Numbered from the stretch's first letter, positions 17,880-28,703 are shown. The stretch is 64,000 bases of DNA from Anthracocystis setariae (GCA_928724745.1 CAKMXJ010000037.1:62001-126000), one strand, 5' to 3'. The notes: generated by a model not told the origin, from the sequence alone. Numbers and translations are program-made.

Positions 17880-20098
17880 ATTTCTTCTTTTCCCCCACCT
17901 CAAGTTATAAGAAAAAAATGTTGCCCCACCTCGCCGGACAGACCAACTCCCACCATCCTGTAGAAACATCTTCCAGCCCCTCTTGCGATCGAGATCCCCC
18001 CCGGTGTCATGATGGTTATCCTTTGCATTATCTTCTACGGATGTCAAGATCTTGTGGGTGCCGTCAAAGATGGCATGACGCGGAGTAGTCGGGATTGGTG
18101 TGGCACAGGTACGAATAAAGTCACATTCGATCGATAAGGAGGTATCCAGGATCTGCGTGTTCCCCATCAGAAACCATGCGAGAGCCGCATGCTGTGTGGT
18201 GCACGCTGTGACAAGTCTGCATATCGTAAGAACTACGATGCTTGATTGCAAGCTGTACTGTAGCTCGCCTTGACTTCCGCCTGGACACAACAAAGCGGAT
18301 AGCAGGCTGGCGGACATTGCCGTCTTTAGCGTCTTCCTCCCCTGCCTGACGGCACGACGCGGCCGCAATCCTCGGATCTTTCCATGCTGATCCTAACTGT
18401 CAGTCCAGGATGCCAATACCTCGAGTCTTCTTATAAGTTTCGACCTCCCAGCCCATGGACAAGTCAACGATCCTTCCCTGTACCGTATCGAAGGATGTCA
18501 GTAAATCAACGCTGTTAGGTTGCGTCCCTCCTGTCCGATCTGGCGGATCTGGTCGCTTGGATCGCAAATCGGGAGAAAGGACCCTGCAGCTTTGCCCGAA
18601 CGCGTGGTCTGGCGTCTGCGCTTTACCCCGCAAATTTTGGCTGCGCGCAGCTGCAGGGTCACCTTTGTTTTTTTCGGTTTCGGTTTTGGTTTTGATTGGG
18701 ACCCCGCCTTATCGCTCGTTCGCTCGATGCCGGCTGCACGTCGCCTACGTGCCAGACAAGCAAGCGCTTAACGTCAAAAATTTGGTGGCTCGTGCAGCTC
18801 GTTCAAGAGGCAAGCAAGCTCTGTGGATTCGCTGATAAACAGTGCGTTGACTTCTTTTGGCAGAGCAGGTCACGAGGCTTCCGCCAGGGCAAGAGACTAT
18901 GCAACGTTGCGGTAGAGATCCTCTCTTGTTGATAACTAGACTAGACTGGACCGGACGAGACGATGCTCACACGGCATGATTGAGCAGAAAGTGAAAGAAC
19001 GGCCTCAGTTGGTAAGATCGAACTCCAGCCTGAGCACAATCTAGCTGCCTAGCTGGTTAAAGCTTGCAAAGAGGTGGATACTGTACCTCACAGTACAGCA
19101 CAGTAGATTACAAGCAAAGGATGTGCTAAATCGTAATGCAAGGTGTGCAGAGTATGCGTGTTGCAGCGTGATGATAGATGGTCGAAACGAAACTCTGTTG
19201 GGTGCATAGGTCCATGCGATACAGTTCGTTTGCCCCATCCTTGCTCGTCGGAGCTTCCGATTGATATGTCCAAAGCGCCGCTGCTTTCCCTCCACGTCGG
19301 GCCTCCCGAATCTTGCGTGATGGTGGTCCTCTCCCTCTCGGCTAGACGTTCCATCTATCCATCGCTCGCTCTCCAGCTCCCTCGCCTGCCTGCCCCTGCC
19401 TCTGCCTTTCCCCTTGCCAGAGTACACACATCCGTGTCGCCCAATTCCCGCTCCTTCCGTCCGCCCGCTCCCTGCACGCGCTCAGCCGCACCCTCTTTCC
19501 TTAGACTGAGTCGCAACTGCCGTCCATCCTTGCTGCTTCCGCCGATCTTTGACTCGCTCCGTTCCCTCCTGTGCCTGCCCCGTTGGCGAGTGTGTGCGTG
19601 TATGCGTATGTGCGTATGTGTGATTGTATTCCGAGTCTTCCCTTGACTTTGGAAGGAATCCCCGCGTGTTGCGCGAGAAGGCCGAACGCGATTACCGGCG
19701 CCGGCCTTGACTTCCGCCACGCCTCCTGACTCCTCCTTTCCCGCACAAAACACCGCCTCACTGGCGGCTGGCTGGCGGGCGTTCCGACCTCTTCCTGCCT
19801 CGGCCCATATAAGCGCGTCCCCCCACCTCTGCTGCCCTTCATTTCACTTCCCGTAACCATCATCTCTCCCTCACATCCGCACTTCCTCCGGTCCGGTTCT
19901 CCTCGTGTCTTCGGCTCTACAACTGCACGTTATAGATTGTCTGCCTCCGTCTCGGCCGTCGCTGTTGTCTCATTTGCGCGCTTTCAAGCTTCCACCATCA
20001 CCGTCGCCTGCTCTACAGCATTGAGCCACTCAAGAGATTAATCTCATCCATTTACGCATCCATACCTTCCCCAAGTACACGCACATATATCATCCGCA
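17880..20098. other. Long non-coding interval upstream of the dicarboxylate carrier gene
   Basis: About 2.2 kb, the largest gap in the window. The ORFs are short, lack ATG starts or overlap the previous exon in antisense. The right third (from about 19320) is strongly C/T-rich on the plus strand, as in fungal promoters and leaders, and ends with a CATATAAG box at 19806-19813 about 290 bases before the carrier ATG. GTACAG-type words occur around 19080-19104. No tRNA or repeat array was recognised. Confidence 0.45.
19806..19813 (+). promoter_or_regulatory. TATA-like box CATATAAG
   Basis: Same octamer as at 14467, followed by a pyrimidine-rich stretch leading to the carrier start at 20099. Positional inference. 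Confidence 0.45.
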
Positions 20099-21238
20099 AT
20101 GTCGTCAACTCTTCGCATCCCCGCCGCGTCGGGTGCCAATTCCGGCACCTTCAATGCTGCCAAGGGCGCGCTTGCCGGTGCCGGTGCAGGAGCTACCGTT
20201 AGCTCTGTAGGTGCCACCAACAAGCCTGCGCAAAAATCTTATCCTTTCTGGCTCGGAGGTGAGTAGTCTCTTTCACTGCCGCAGCTATAGCGTCATTAGG
20301 TGAAATATGTTTGCAGGAGCTGACATACTTTGGTCTCGCTCTCTCGCTCTCTGCCTCTCTGCCTTCGATCTACAGGTGCTGCTGCTGCGTGTGCCGCAAG
20401 CATCACACATCCGCTCGATCTGACCAAGTACCGTCTGCAGACGGCCACGGTCAAGCAAGGCATGTTCCGAACCATCGTGCTCTCAGTCCGCAGCGAAGGC
20501 ATCACGAGTCTCTGGCACGGCTTGACCGCCACGCTGCTGCGTCAGTTCACATACTCGATTGCGCGCTTCGCCGTGTACGAAGACATGAAGGTGCGCGTAA
20601 CAGGCGGCTCGGGCAAGCCACCCACTGCTGGCCAGCTCGCGCTCGCCTCGGGTACCGCCGGCGCTGTAGCGGGAATCGTCGGCAACCCTGCCGAGATCGT
20701 CCTGGTCCGAATGTGCTCGGATCTGAACCTGCCGAAAGAATCGCGCTACGGCTACAAGAACTGCGTCGACGGCCTCGTTCGCATTGTCAAGGACGACGGC
20801 GCCGCAACGCTGTTCCGTGGTCTCACCCCGAACATTGTACGCTCGGTGGTGATGAACGTGTCTCAACTGGGCTCATACGATCTATTCAAGGGCATCCTTC
20901 AGAAGCTCGATGTGCTACCGGATGGACCTGTTCTTCAGACGGCTGCGAGTTTCTGCGCCGGTACGTTGAGCACGACCATGTGCACGCCTATCGATGTGGT
21001 CAAGTCGCGTGTTCAGAACCTCAAGAAGGGCGCGGGCGGTAGCGTTTCCGTCTCGCACGTCATCAGGGATGCGCTTGCTAAGGACGGCCCCGCTGTCTTC
21101 TTCCGTGGCTGGACCCCGGCATGGCTGCGTCTGCAACCGCAAACCACGCTCCTCTTCCTCTTCTTCGAACAATTCAAATCGCTCATCGACAAGAGTCGTC
21201 AATCCACCCCGCCGCTCGAGGTGCGAACCAACAACTAA
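20099..21238 (+). CDS. DIC1: Mitochondrial dicarboxylate carrier (Dic1-like), 2 exons
   Basis: Exons 20099-20258 and 20376-21238 give 340 aa. Three mitochondrial-carrier repeats are visible with signatures PLDLTKYRLQ, PAEIVLVRM and PIDVVKSRVQ. YPFWLGG leading into THPLDL and the paired LRQFTYSIARF segment match yeast Dic1, the inner-membrane carrier exchanging malate/succinate for phosphate. An oxoglutarate carrier is the closest alternative. The first about 45 residues (Ala/Gly/Ser-rich) precede the carrier fold and are longer than in yeast. The single intron splits the first Gly-Gly before helix 1. A T22 tract lies 41-62 bases after the stop. Confidence 0.85.
20259..20375 (+). other. Intron of the dicarboxylate carrier gene
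   Basis: 117 bases, GTGAGT donor and ACAG acceptor, CTGAC branch-like motif at 20320-20324. Splicing restores the conserved WLGG-AAAACAASITHPLD join. Confidence 0.85.
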
Positions 21239-21278
21239 GTCTGAATTTCACACAAACCAATCAAGCCGACGTCGTTTC

Positions 21279-21300
21279 TTTTTTTTTTTTTTTTTTTTTT
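21279..21300. repeat. T22 homopolymer in the carrier 3' flank
   Basis: 22 consecutive T after GTTTC, between the carrier stop and the convergent APC6 gene. Confidence 0.95.
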
Positions 21301-21443
21301 CTTTCCCAAATTTGACCTCGCGCATTTCTGCGCGACAGTTACAAGTTGCCTCGGGTGTCTCCGCGTGCGGGAAATGGCGGCTACGTCCAACATGCCAAGA
21401 GTGTGTGACAATTGAGGAGGATGGCCGCGCGCGTGAGGCTACA

Positions 21444-24400
21444 CTATGAAGTGGATTCGTCCATGAGGACGCTACTCTGATCGAGATATGTGGAGGGTTG
21501 GACGGAGTCGAGGCTCATTTCGGCGGCTGTGGTGGAGAGATCTGGGTTTGCTGCTCGAGTTGGGTGTTGTTGTTGATAGCTTGCATCGCGTTGGGGAGGG
21601 AAGGGGGAGGGAGAGGAGGAAGCTTCTGGGATGCTTGACAATTCCCTTGTCGGCATCTCGGGCGATAATGCTCTCGCCTTGCCCTTGCCCTCGTCAACCT
21701 TCGCAGTCACTTGCCTGCGCAACCTCGACTGGGGATCATACTTGGCAAACGCACCAACCCCATAATGAACCTTCTCCTCGAGCACGAAATCGAGCAACTC
21801 TGTCGCATACGCATCCCTCGGCTGGATACTCAACGCTTCATGATAATGACCCACTGCCACCTCCAACTCGCCCTGCTTATGTGCTAGCATCCCCAACCCC
21901 AACCTAGCCTGATAACTGTGTGGATCCAACTGAACCACCATCTCGAACATCTTGCTCGCCTCGGCATCCTCACCAAGCCGCATATACGTGAGCCCTAGAT
22001 TCAAATACGAAGCGCTAAACGATGCTGCTGGATGCTGCGTCGATGCGGCCAACCCGATCGCCGACTTGAACAAGCTCGTTGCTGCTGCCAACTCATTCGA
22101 CTGAAACGCCACAATCCCACGTTCGTTAGCCAGCAGCGGATCGTTGTCAAACACTGCCGCAGACGCTTCCAGAGCCAAACGCGCCAAAGAGAGGTTGTCC
22201 TGATGAAGATGCTCCATGCCCACAAACAGTTTAGGCAGGTGCGATTGCGGGAAGAGCCGAGCGGCGGTGGAATACGCGATGATCGCCTGGTCCGACTCGC
22301 CCTCGAGCGCAAACGTATGACCAAACGCAATCCACCCGGGCGAAAAGCGTGGATCCAGCAACGAAGCCTTGGAAAAATACCGTCTCGCTTCGGCCCACCG
22401 TTTGGTGGCCGCATACCACGTGCCCACCGCATACCACGACATGGGCGACTCGGGTTGGAGTTCGGTGAGTCGGTGTGCGAGCATGAACAGCGCCGGACGA
22501 AGGTTCCTGAGATGGTATGTGCATGCGATGTGGATCGGCAGTGTGGCCGGATGGTCTGCGGATAGCTCCAGGATGCGGCTGGTTACGACAAACGCGTCTG
22601 CAAAGCGGAGACGCGAGAAGAGCTCGGCAGCTAATCCATGGAGCACGTCGGGATCGTCGGAAAGCGCGTACTCGTCGGCGAGACGCTGCCTCGCTCTCGC
22701 CGTAGCCTCCACCAACGCCTTGCGCTGCTTGGAGAGCCGCGTAGTATACAGCAGCCTTACAAGCTCATAGTCATCCCGCGAGCCAGGCTCGTCTCCAGCC
22801 TGAGCAGAATACTCGAGACTCTGAACAAAGTTCCACTGCTCGTCTATGCCCAGCATCTCGCCATCAACGAGCGCCGAAAAGGCTTCGTAATTCTTGACGT
22901 CCAAGGCGAGCGCTGCCATGAAGCAATCCCTCGCCCTGGGCAGATCCTCGAGCCTGAGATGGATTTGACCCCTCAAGAAGGCTACCGAAGATCCGAGCTT
23001 GATGCCTCCATCGTTGGAAGGTCTCTTATTGCTCGCCGATGTGCCCCAGTGCTGCGTCTCGCCCAACAGGTCCAAAGCCTCATGATACTTGGCCAACCGT
23101 ACTTGACACTGTGCAGCCAAGTATCTACAAGCGAGACTGTGATTCACCAACACGGGACCGTGTGCGGGTGCCAGAGAGCTGTGCTTGAGCTTGTCCACAT
23201 CGGCTTGCAAGTCGACGTCTGGCTTGCGCTTTGTCTTGGAAGATGTAGAAGCATGTTTGAAGGCATTGGATCCATCGAGTTGGCGGTCGGCGTCGTGTTT
23301 GAGAAAGTCGTCATCCGAGTCGTTGTCTATGGCCGAAGTGTCGGTGTCGGAGGAAGCGGTGCCGGTGGCGGTGAGGTTGAAGTCACGCTTCTTGCGTTTG
23401 CCCCTGGTGGACGAGGTGGATGAGTACATGCTGTCCTTGGTGGTAGAGCGCACCATGATGCTGACAGGAAGGATGGAGGAGGATCGGGTGCGTTGAAGCA
23501 CATCGTGGAGCGCATCATCATCGTCTTGGACGTTGTCGGAGGCGAGAAACCCTTCTGCGCCCGTATGCTTTGCCGAGTAGGGCAAGGAATCGACACAAGT
23601 GGCTGCGGATGCGCTAGCGAGATGGGGACGAGAAGCGGCGGTGCGGAGGGGAGAGGTAAGGAGTTGCTCGGCACGTGCGTATTGGTGGGTGTAGAAATAG
23701 CACTGAGCGAGGTGGTAGGCGTCATTGAAAGCTGCTGCGGTGGTCTCGAGGGAGAGCACCTTGGAACCCCAGAAGATGGCAGTGTCGTACAAGTGTTGTT
23801 GCATGGCATCTTGCCTCCATCTTCGAAGCCTTGTCAATGTTGAGGCTGGCTCGGCATGGTCGTCATCCGACGAGACTAGGTCTGCTGGTTCTGCCGAGTC
23901 TGGGTGAAGCGCTGGATGCGGCTGTGCTGATGGAGATGAGCCCAGCGTCTGCTTCTGACTTTGAGACTCTACGTCGGACGAAGCGGCAAGGCCATTGACG
24001 GTAGCTTGATCCGCATGCACGTAGTCTTCGGCTGGTTGGGACGAGGGCACGACTTGGCCAAAAGTAGCGCCTCTGCTGAGTCTCGACTTGGCTGTGAGAC
24101 GTTTCTGTTTGGGCAAAGCACGATGTAGACCGATCATACTGGCATCCTCGTCATTTGTATCAGGTATAGTGGCTGGCTCTCGATACAGAGGAGGGTTCGC
24201 GCGTGCCCGTTTCGAAGACGGTGTGCCATCAGGTCGAGACGAGCCAAAGTTGGGGCGCGACTTGATGACTCTAGCCAGTGCTGGACTTACGTCGAGCAGG
24301 CCACTGTTGTTGGCATCGTCGTCGTTACGTACGACGCTGAGGCTGCCATCTGGGTTGAAACGATGGCTGGCAGCTGCCGCGGCTGATTGCGCAGGGTTGG

Positions 24401-24530
24401 TTGGTGTATGCGGAGATTGAGGGGACGAACGACTTGCCGAAGGTCCGGCTGTTGCGAGCTTGGTGATCTGTCGAGGTTTAGGGCTGTGAAAGGGGAATCC
24501 AGGACTCGATACGGCATCTGCAGGAGCCAT
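21444..24530 (-). CDS. CDC16: Anaphase-promoting complex subunit Apc6/Cdc16/Cut9 (TPR protein)
   Basis: 1028 aa, single exon. The C-terminal 600 residues form tandem TPRs typical of Cdc16/Cut9: QVRLAKYHEALDLLGE, LRLEDLPRARDCF, SWYAVGTWYAATKRWAEARRYFSKASLLDPRFSPGWIAFGH, and further repeats through YLNLGLTYMRLGEDAEASKMFEMVVQLDPHSYQARLGLG. Apc6 is a scaffold TPR subunit of the APC/C ubiquitin ligase that drives anaphase. Cut9 of fission yeast is about 670 aa; the excess here is a Ser/Asp-rich N-terminal half with basic patches (KRKKRDF, KTKRKPD) and a disordered C-terminal tail. The ATG at 24530 is the first Met of the frame. Confidence 0.88.
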   Translation of the reverse strand: MAPADAVSSPGFPFHSPKPRQITKLATAGPSASRSSPQSPHTPTNPAQSAAAAASHRFNPDGSLSVVRNDDDANNSGLLDVSPALARVIKSRPNFGSSRPDGTPSSKRARANPPLYREPATIPDTNDEDASMIGLHRALPKQKRLTAKSRLSRGATFGQVVPSSQPAEDYVHADQATVNGLAASSDVESQSQKQTLGSSPSAQPHPALHPDSAEPADLVSSDDDHAEPASTLTRLRRWRQDAMQQHLYDTAIFWGSKVLSLETTAAAFNDAYHLAQCYFYTHQYARAEQLLTSPLRTAASRPHLASASAATCVDSLPYSAKHTGAEGFLASDNVQDDDDALHDVLQRTRSSSILPVSIMVRSTTKDSMYSSTSSTRGKRKKRDFNLTATGTASSDTDTSAIDNDSDDDFLKHDADRQLDGSNAFKHASTSSKTKRKPDVDLQADVDKLKHSSLAPAHGPVLVNHSLACRYLAAQCQVRLAKYHEALDLLGETQHWGTSASNKRPSNDGGIKLGSSVAFLRGQIHLRLEDLPRARDCFMAALALDVKNYEAFSALVDGEMLGIDEQWNFVQSLEYSAQAGDEPGSRDDYELVRLLYTTRLSKQRKALVEATARARQRLADEYALSDDPDVLHGLAAELFSRLRFADAFVVTSRILELSADHPATLPIHIACTYHLRNLRPALFMLAHRLTELQPESPMSWYAVGTWYAATKRWAEARRYFSKASLLDPRFSPGWIAFGHTFALEGESDQAIIAYSTAARLFPQSHLPKLFVGMEHLHQDNLSLARLALEASAAVFDNDPLLANERGIVAFQSNELAAATSLFKSAIGLAASTQHPAASFSASYLNLGLTYMRLGEDAEASKMFEMVVQLDPHSYQARLGLGMLAHKQGELEVAVGHYHEALSIQPRDAYATELLDFVLEEKVHYGVGAFAKYDPQSRLRRQVTAKVDEGKGKARALSPEMPTRELSSIPEASSSPSPFPPQRDASYQQQHPTRAANPDLSTTAAEMSLDSVQPSTYLDQSSVLMDESTS

Positions 24531-24857
24531 GGCGGGGACTGTCAGCTACTCCAATAGATGCAGATGCAGATGCAGATGGTGAAGGGTAAGGGTAACGATG
24601 ATGCTGTGCAATAGTAATGATAATAATGGGTGTTAGTGTGTTGCTTTCATAGAGTGCAGCTTCTCGTGTCGAAATGTCAAACTTTACGCGACCTTGGCTT
24701 TGTTTTTATGTTTGTTGGATTAGAGAAACGTAACAATATCAGCCAATCAATTTCCCTCAAGCGTCCAATTTTGTGGCTTTGAATGGCTGAGTCGAATAAT
24801 CTAATTTGCATGCCGCGTGACTTCAGAGTGCACCCCTTGGGCGAAAGACGACGTTTA

Positions 24858-24881
24858 CTGCTGCTGCTGCTGCTGCTGCTG
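24858..24881. repeat. (CTG)8 microsatellite
   Basis: Eight CTG triplets just ahead of the GA array in the APC6/F-box divergent promoter. Confidence 0.9.
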
Positions 24882-24891
24882 ATTCATGGTG

Positions 24892-24894
<3 letters not shown>

Positions 24895-24942
<48 letters not shown>
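24895..24942. repeat. (GA)24 microsatellite
   Basis: Perfect GA array 173-220 bases upstream of the F-box ATG. It reads CT from the APC6 strand. Confidence 0.95.
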
Positions 24943-24949
<7 letters not shown>

Positions 24950-25114
24950 AAGAGAAGTGCAGCTCCAGGGTCTAATCCATGAGATTGGTTGGGTGGAGAA
25001 GCTTGGTTGGATCAGTGCGACTTGTCACTTTGTGCGCTCGTCATCGCTTGCCCTCTTGCTACCACTCGATCATCTCTTCAACGTTGCTTCCATCAGCCAG
25101 GAGCATGCGCGACC

Positions 25115-28100
25115 ATGTACAATGAGCGTTCGGGCATCCTCGCCCTTCCAACCGAGCTGGTCCATTCCATTCTGCTCAGTCTTCCACCTTTGTGCATCGA
25201 GCACTTTTCTCAAACTTGCAAGCTCGCCCGTCATCATGTCTATGGCGATTCTCACACAGGCGTGCCCCATCTTTGGAAGCAGATCTATCTCCAACGCTTC
25301 GATGATTACCCGCCGCTCTGGCATCAAGCTTCCCACTCGATCTCCTCCAACGGCTCCCACGATGCCGCCGATCCAAGTCATCAAAACAGTGCAGCTTCTT
25401 CTTCTTCTTCTTCTTCTTCCTCGGCATCGCAAAGCCATGCAGCTTCCTCCATCATGTCGCTCGTGCAGCTTAGAGATCGCGCCGCACGCCTTTACGCTGC
25501 CGATCCCTCCAATTATGGTCCCATCACGCTCAATTTCAATGCGGTGCTTTCGGCTTTGCTATCCGTCATCGACACCGCCGTCCCCACCCAGGATCGCTCT
25601 CCATGCCTCAACTCGTCCTGGCTCGATGACTCGGTCCTCTCTTCGGGCCAAGCCACTTGGAGCGAGTGGGTGTTTCCGCGTACCATGCTGCATAGCCTTG
25701 ACGAGTACATGCTCGACAATGCGCGCCACTCGACCAACGCATCCCAAGAGCAAGGCGGCAAACGCAGGCGCATCCAAGCCAAACAGTCTGACGCAGATCA
25801 GAATGACACCGAATCCAATACCCAAGCCGCCTCGTCGCATCCAAGATCGTCATCATCCAAGTCATCCAGCGACGAAAGACCCGACTCTACACGTCGGAGG
25901 TCAGCTCGCCTTCTCAAGCTCATGTATCCCGAGAGTCTCCATGGCCTCGTAGATCAAGGCGTCGACATTGATACTCTCGCTCAGCCCTCGATGCGTCTGG
26001 CCGCGCGCATTCACTGCCTCCATGGCGTTCGAGCCTGGAAGGACTCGCAAAAGCAACGACTCACCGCCAGTCCACAAGAAATCGCAACTCAGAACCAGCA
26101 ACAAGGCTTACTTACTCGAACCACCCCGCCAACAGAAGCACAGAATCAGCAGCAGCAGCATCACAATGCCGATCCTCCGTCACCCGCTGCAAGTCAAGAT
26201 GCAAGCGCCGCCGTAACCTCTTCCGAGCCTCGCCACGATCAGAATGATGGAGACATTGCAGAGGGAGAGGAGAATGAGGATCATGATAATGACGACAACG
26301 GCGATGGCGAAAGCTTCGACGAGCCACCGGACGACATTCTTCGCTTTCGTCAACGCGTCTTTGGCCCAAGCTTTGGCTTTTGCCTGGCTCCCAGCGAAGA
26401 GGAGCAGGTTCGAGCTAGGATGAGACATCGCGTCTATGATTGCGGCTACTATGGATGGCAGAACGGCTACGCTCCTCTGCATGCCTGGCGGTATGGCGAG
26501 CCGCCACAGCAAAACGGCCATGCTAATTGGCATCAAAATGCAAATCAACACCAAGACGTCGACAACGACGAGCAAGATGATACCAATGGCCACGGTTTCA
26601 GAGGTCACGGTAGCCAGGACGGGGACGATGATGCCTTGCGCGAAGCCAACGAGCTTGGCGGCGACGATGATGATGATGATGATGACGACAGCCAAGACAT
26701 CCCTGACGATCCAGTCCGCATCGAGATCGAAGTCAGCCGTCAAGGTGGTGGTCTTGGCACTTTCCAGCTAGCCGATCGCAACGGTAATCCCGTCGCCGAT
26801 GCCAGTGCAGCCACTCGCCGGGGCTGGGATGCGTCGAGTGCAGACGACGAGGCCATGGAAGTCGACGGTATCGGTCGCACGCCGTATCAACCGCCGGAGT
26901 TGGGGACGTACGATGCCGACACGCGCACCTACACGTACGAAGGCGAGCTTGCGATCGGCATCGTCAACGGCAACTCGAATATCCAGGTGACTGTAGGCGA
27001 GACCATCGACTTTGTTGCCCGGGACGAGCTGAATGTGAGGTTTGTTCGGCCGGGCATGGGTGCCGAGACGATGCGCGTAATGAGTGGGCGCAACGCTCAG
27101 GAAGGGTTGATGGGCGATGGTGAAGAGCGTACAGAGCAAGATGGCGACGAGGGGGATGAGGAGGAAGAAGAAGAAGAGGAGGAGGAGGAAGAAGATGATG
27201 ACGATTTCGATGAAGACGCCGAGGACGATGACGAAGAAGATTGGGGTCATGACTACGATCTGGACGACTTGCAGGGGCCGTTCTATCACTTGTGGAGGTC
27301 GGAAGCCGGGATTCAGGCGTACCGCGGTTGCCATGCGCGCGACGAGATCGAGCAGCTGGTGGAGCAACGAAAAGTGGTTGACGACACGGCGGCGATGAAA
27401 AGCCAAAGTTTGCGACGCAAGTCGATCGACTGGGAGGTGCTGGAAGCGATCATGGTGGTGATGTACGCCAACCTGAAGGAAGCGATCTGGCTGGAGAATT
27501 GGGGGGTGGGCATTCGACTTCCCAAGATCTACGATGAGGGTGGGATGTTGGTCAAGGATCCGATGGAGCGGCGCGAGTTTCTGGAGTTTCCAACCGGTTG
27601 GATCTCGTCGTTTTCCAATCCGCTATCGTCGTCTGCTGGTCACGAGGGGCAAGATGGGGATGGTGGAGGAGCGGGGTTAGGATCGGCGAGAGTGGGGGAG
27701 GGGGGGAAGCCGTTTGATTGGGCGGGGTGTGAGAAGTTCTGGGCGGGGACGTATGCGTTTTTGGATTACTCGCATTTTATTGATTTCAATCATCGGTTGG
27801 CGGGTCAGCGGCGTGCCGGTAAGATGGGGGAGAATGGGGAGGGGCAGTCGGGTGGTGCGGGAAAGATGCGCAAGCCGAGTTTGGTGGATCAGGAGGAGGC
27901 GGTGGGGGACTGTTTGCAGTTGAGGTTGGAGTTGTTGGCAGTAGCGGAGCAGCCAGAATATGCGGGGGTGGAGGAGGAGGGGCAGGAGGAGGATGATGAG
28001 TTTCCGACGTTGTATTTTCGCGGTACGACGGTGACGTATTGGGGCAATGAGGCACCGTTGCCGAGGGGTGGGGTGCATGGCAAGGTGAGACCGGTTTATG

Positions 28101-28399
28101 CTAGTGAGGATGATGGCGATGGGGTAGCGGGTAGGGGGAAGGGTAGGATTGAGGGGTTGCATTGGTCGTTGACGCATGTGTATGAAGGCGAGGATAGGTG
28201 GCAGTTGGAAGGGGTGCAGCCGGGACCACCAGGAACGAGGGCGCCGATCTTTGGGATTTGGACCGACGCCATGCATGAAAGCGAGAGTCCTAATGGGCCA
28301 TTTGTGTATTACATGATGGATGATAGGCCTTGGAAGGTGGTCGACCAGATTAATCGCTCAGAGGCAGCGCAGAGGAGTGCAAGAGCGGCGTTGGCGTAG
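25115..28399 (+). CDS. F-box protein with very acidic central region
   Basis: 1094 aa. The N terminus is a canonical F-box (about residues 7-50: LPTELVHSILLSLPPLCIEHFSQTCKLAR...), which would bind Skp1 of an SCF ubiquitin ligase. The rest is unusual: a Ser run (bases 25397-25420), Gln/Asn/His-rich stretches, a pure Asp run near 26666-26690, and a long Glu/Asp block at about 27151-27240. The C-terminal 350 residues are more ordered (HLWRSEAG..., FYHL, LHWSLTHVYEGEDRWQLEG, APIFGIWTDAMHESESPNGPF) and probably recognise the substrate, which is unknown. The ATG at 25115 is the first in frame and sits directly before the F-box. A histone or basic-protein substrate is possible given the acidic block, but this is speculation. 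Confidence 0.8.
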   Translation: MYNERSGILALPTELVHSILLSLPPLCIEHFSQTCKLARHHVYGDSHTGVPHLWKQIYLQRFDDYPPLWHQASHSISSNGSHDAADPSHQNSAASSSSSSSSSASQSHAASSIMSLVQLRDRAARLYAADPSNYGPITLNFNAVLSALLSVIDTAVPTQDRSPCLNSSWLDDSVLSSGQATWSEWVFPRTMLHSLDEYMLDNARHSTNASQEQGGKRRRIQAKQSDADQNDTESNTQAASSHPRSSSSKSSSDERPDSTRRRSARLLKLMYPESLHGLVDQGVDIDTLAQPSMRLAARIHCLHGVRAWKDSQKQRLTASPQEIATQNQQQGLLTRTTPPTEAQNQQQQHHNADPPSPAASQDASAAVTSSEPRHDQNDGDIAEGEENEDHDNDDNGDGESFDEPPDDILRFRQRVFGPSFGFCLAPSEEEQVRARMRHRVYDCGYYGWQNGYAPLHAWRYGEPPQQNGHANWHQNANQHQDVDNDEQDDTNGHGFRGHGSQDGDDDALREANELGGDDDDDDDDDSQDIPDDPVRIEIEVSRQGGGLGTFQLADRNGNPVADASAATRRGWDASSADDEAMEVDGIGRTPYQPPELGTYDADTRTYTYEGELAIGIVNGNSNIQVTVGETIDFVARDELNVRFVRPGMGAETMRVMSGRNAQEGLMGDGEERTEQDGDEGDEEEEEEEEEEEEDDDDFDEDAEDDDEEDWGHDYDLDDLQGPFYHLWRSEAGIQAYRGCHARDEIEQLVEQRKVVDDTAAMKSQSLRRKSIDWEVLEAIMVVMYANLKEAIWLENWGVGIRLPKIYDEGGMLVKDPMERREFLEFPTGWISSFSNPLSSSAGHEGQDGDGGGAGLGSARVGEGGKPFDWAGCEKFWAGTYAFLDYSHFIDFNHRLAGQRRAGKMGENGEGQSGGAGKMRKPSLVDQEEAVGDCLQLRLELLAVAEQPEYAGVEEEGQEEDDEFPTLYFRGTTVTYWGNEAPLPRGGVHGKVRPVYASEDDGDGVAGRGKGRIEGLHWSLTHVYEGEDRWQLEGVQPGPPGTRAPIFGIWTDAMHESESPNGPFVYYMMDDRPWKVVDQINRSEAAQRSARAALA

Positions 28400-28703
28400 G
28401 CGTAGGTGTAGGGGTTGTCATGGTAATGCAATGATGATGATGATGATGATGATGAAGTAGTTTTCAATCAAGCAGGGAGGGTGTGGGGTTTTATTTTATT
28501 TTATTTTTATTTTTTTTTGGGTTGCTGTGTGAGATTTCGGTGACTGACGAACGGGGCTAGTAATACAATACAATACGCGACAAAGGAAAGGTATGCAGAG
28601 AAAGAGAAGGAGAGGGGGGGGGGGGGAGATTTGATTCAAGACGAGACGTTGGAGAGTATGCTAAGGGATTGCGATGTGAAAAAAAGGGGGGGAAGAGTTG
28701 GGA
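28400..28703. other. Convergent 3' flanks of the F-box and UBL genes
   Basis: Contains (ATG/GAT)n around 28431-28455, a TTTTA-rich stretch at about 28491-28518, and G13 at 28614-28626. No gene seen. Confidence 0.5.

Larger units (their letters stand above)
24531..25114. promoter_or_regulatory. Divergent promoter, APC6 / F-box gene
   Basis: Between two divergent genes. Contains a (GATGCA)-like run near 24555-24575, (CTG)8 at 24858-24881 and (GA)24 at 24895-24942. The frame continues upstream of the F-box ATG without an ATG, so this is probably leader sequence. Confidence 0.5.

Noticed and set aside
17652..18368. 238-codon minus-strand frame after the dehydrogenase
   Set aside because: Starts with TTG, overlaps the last dehydrogenase exon in antisense, no recognisable domain.
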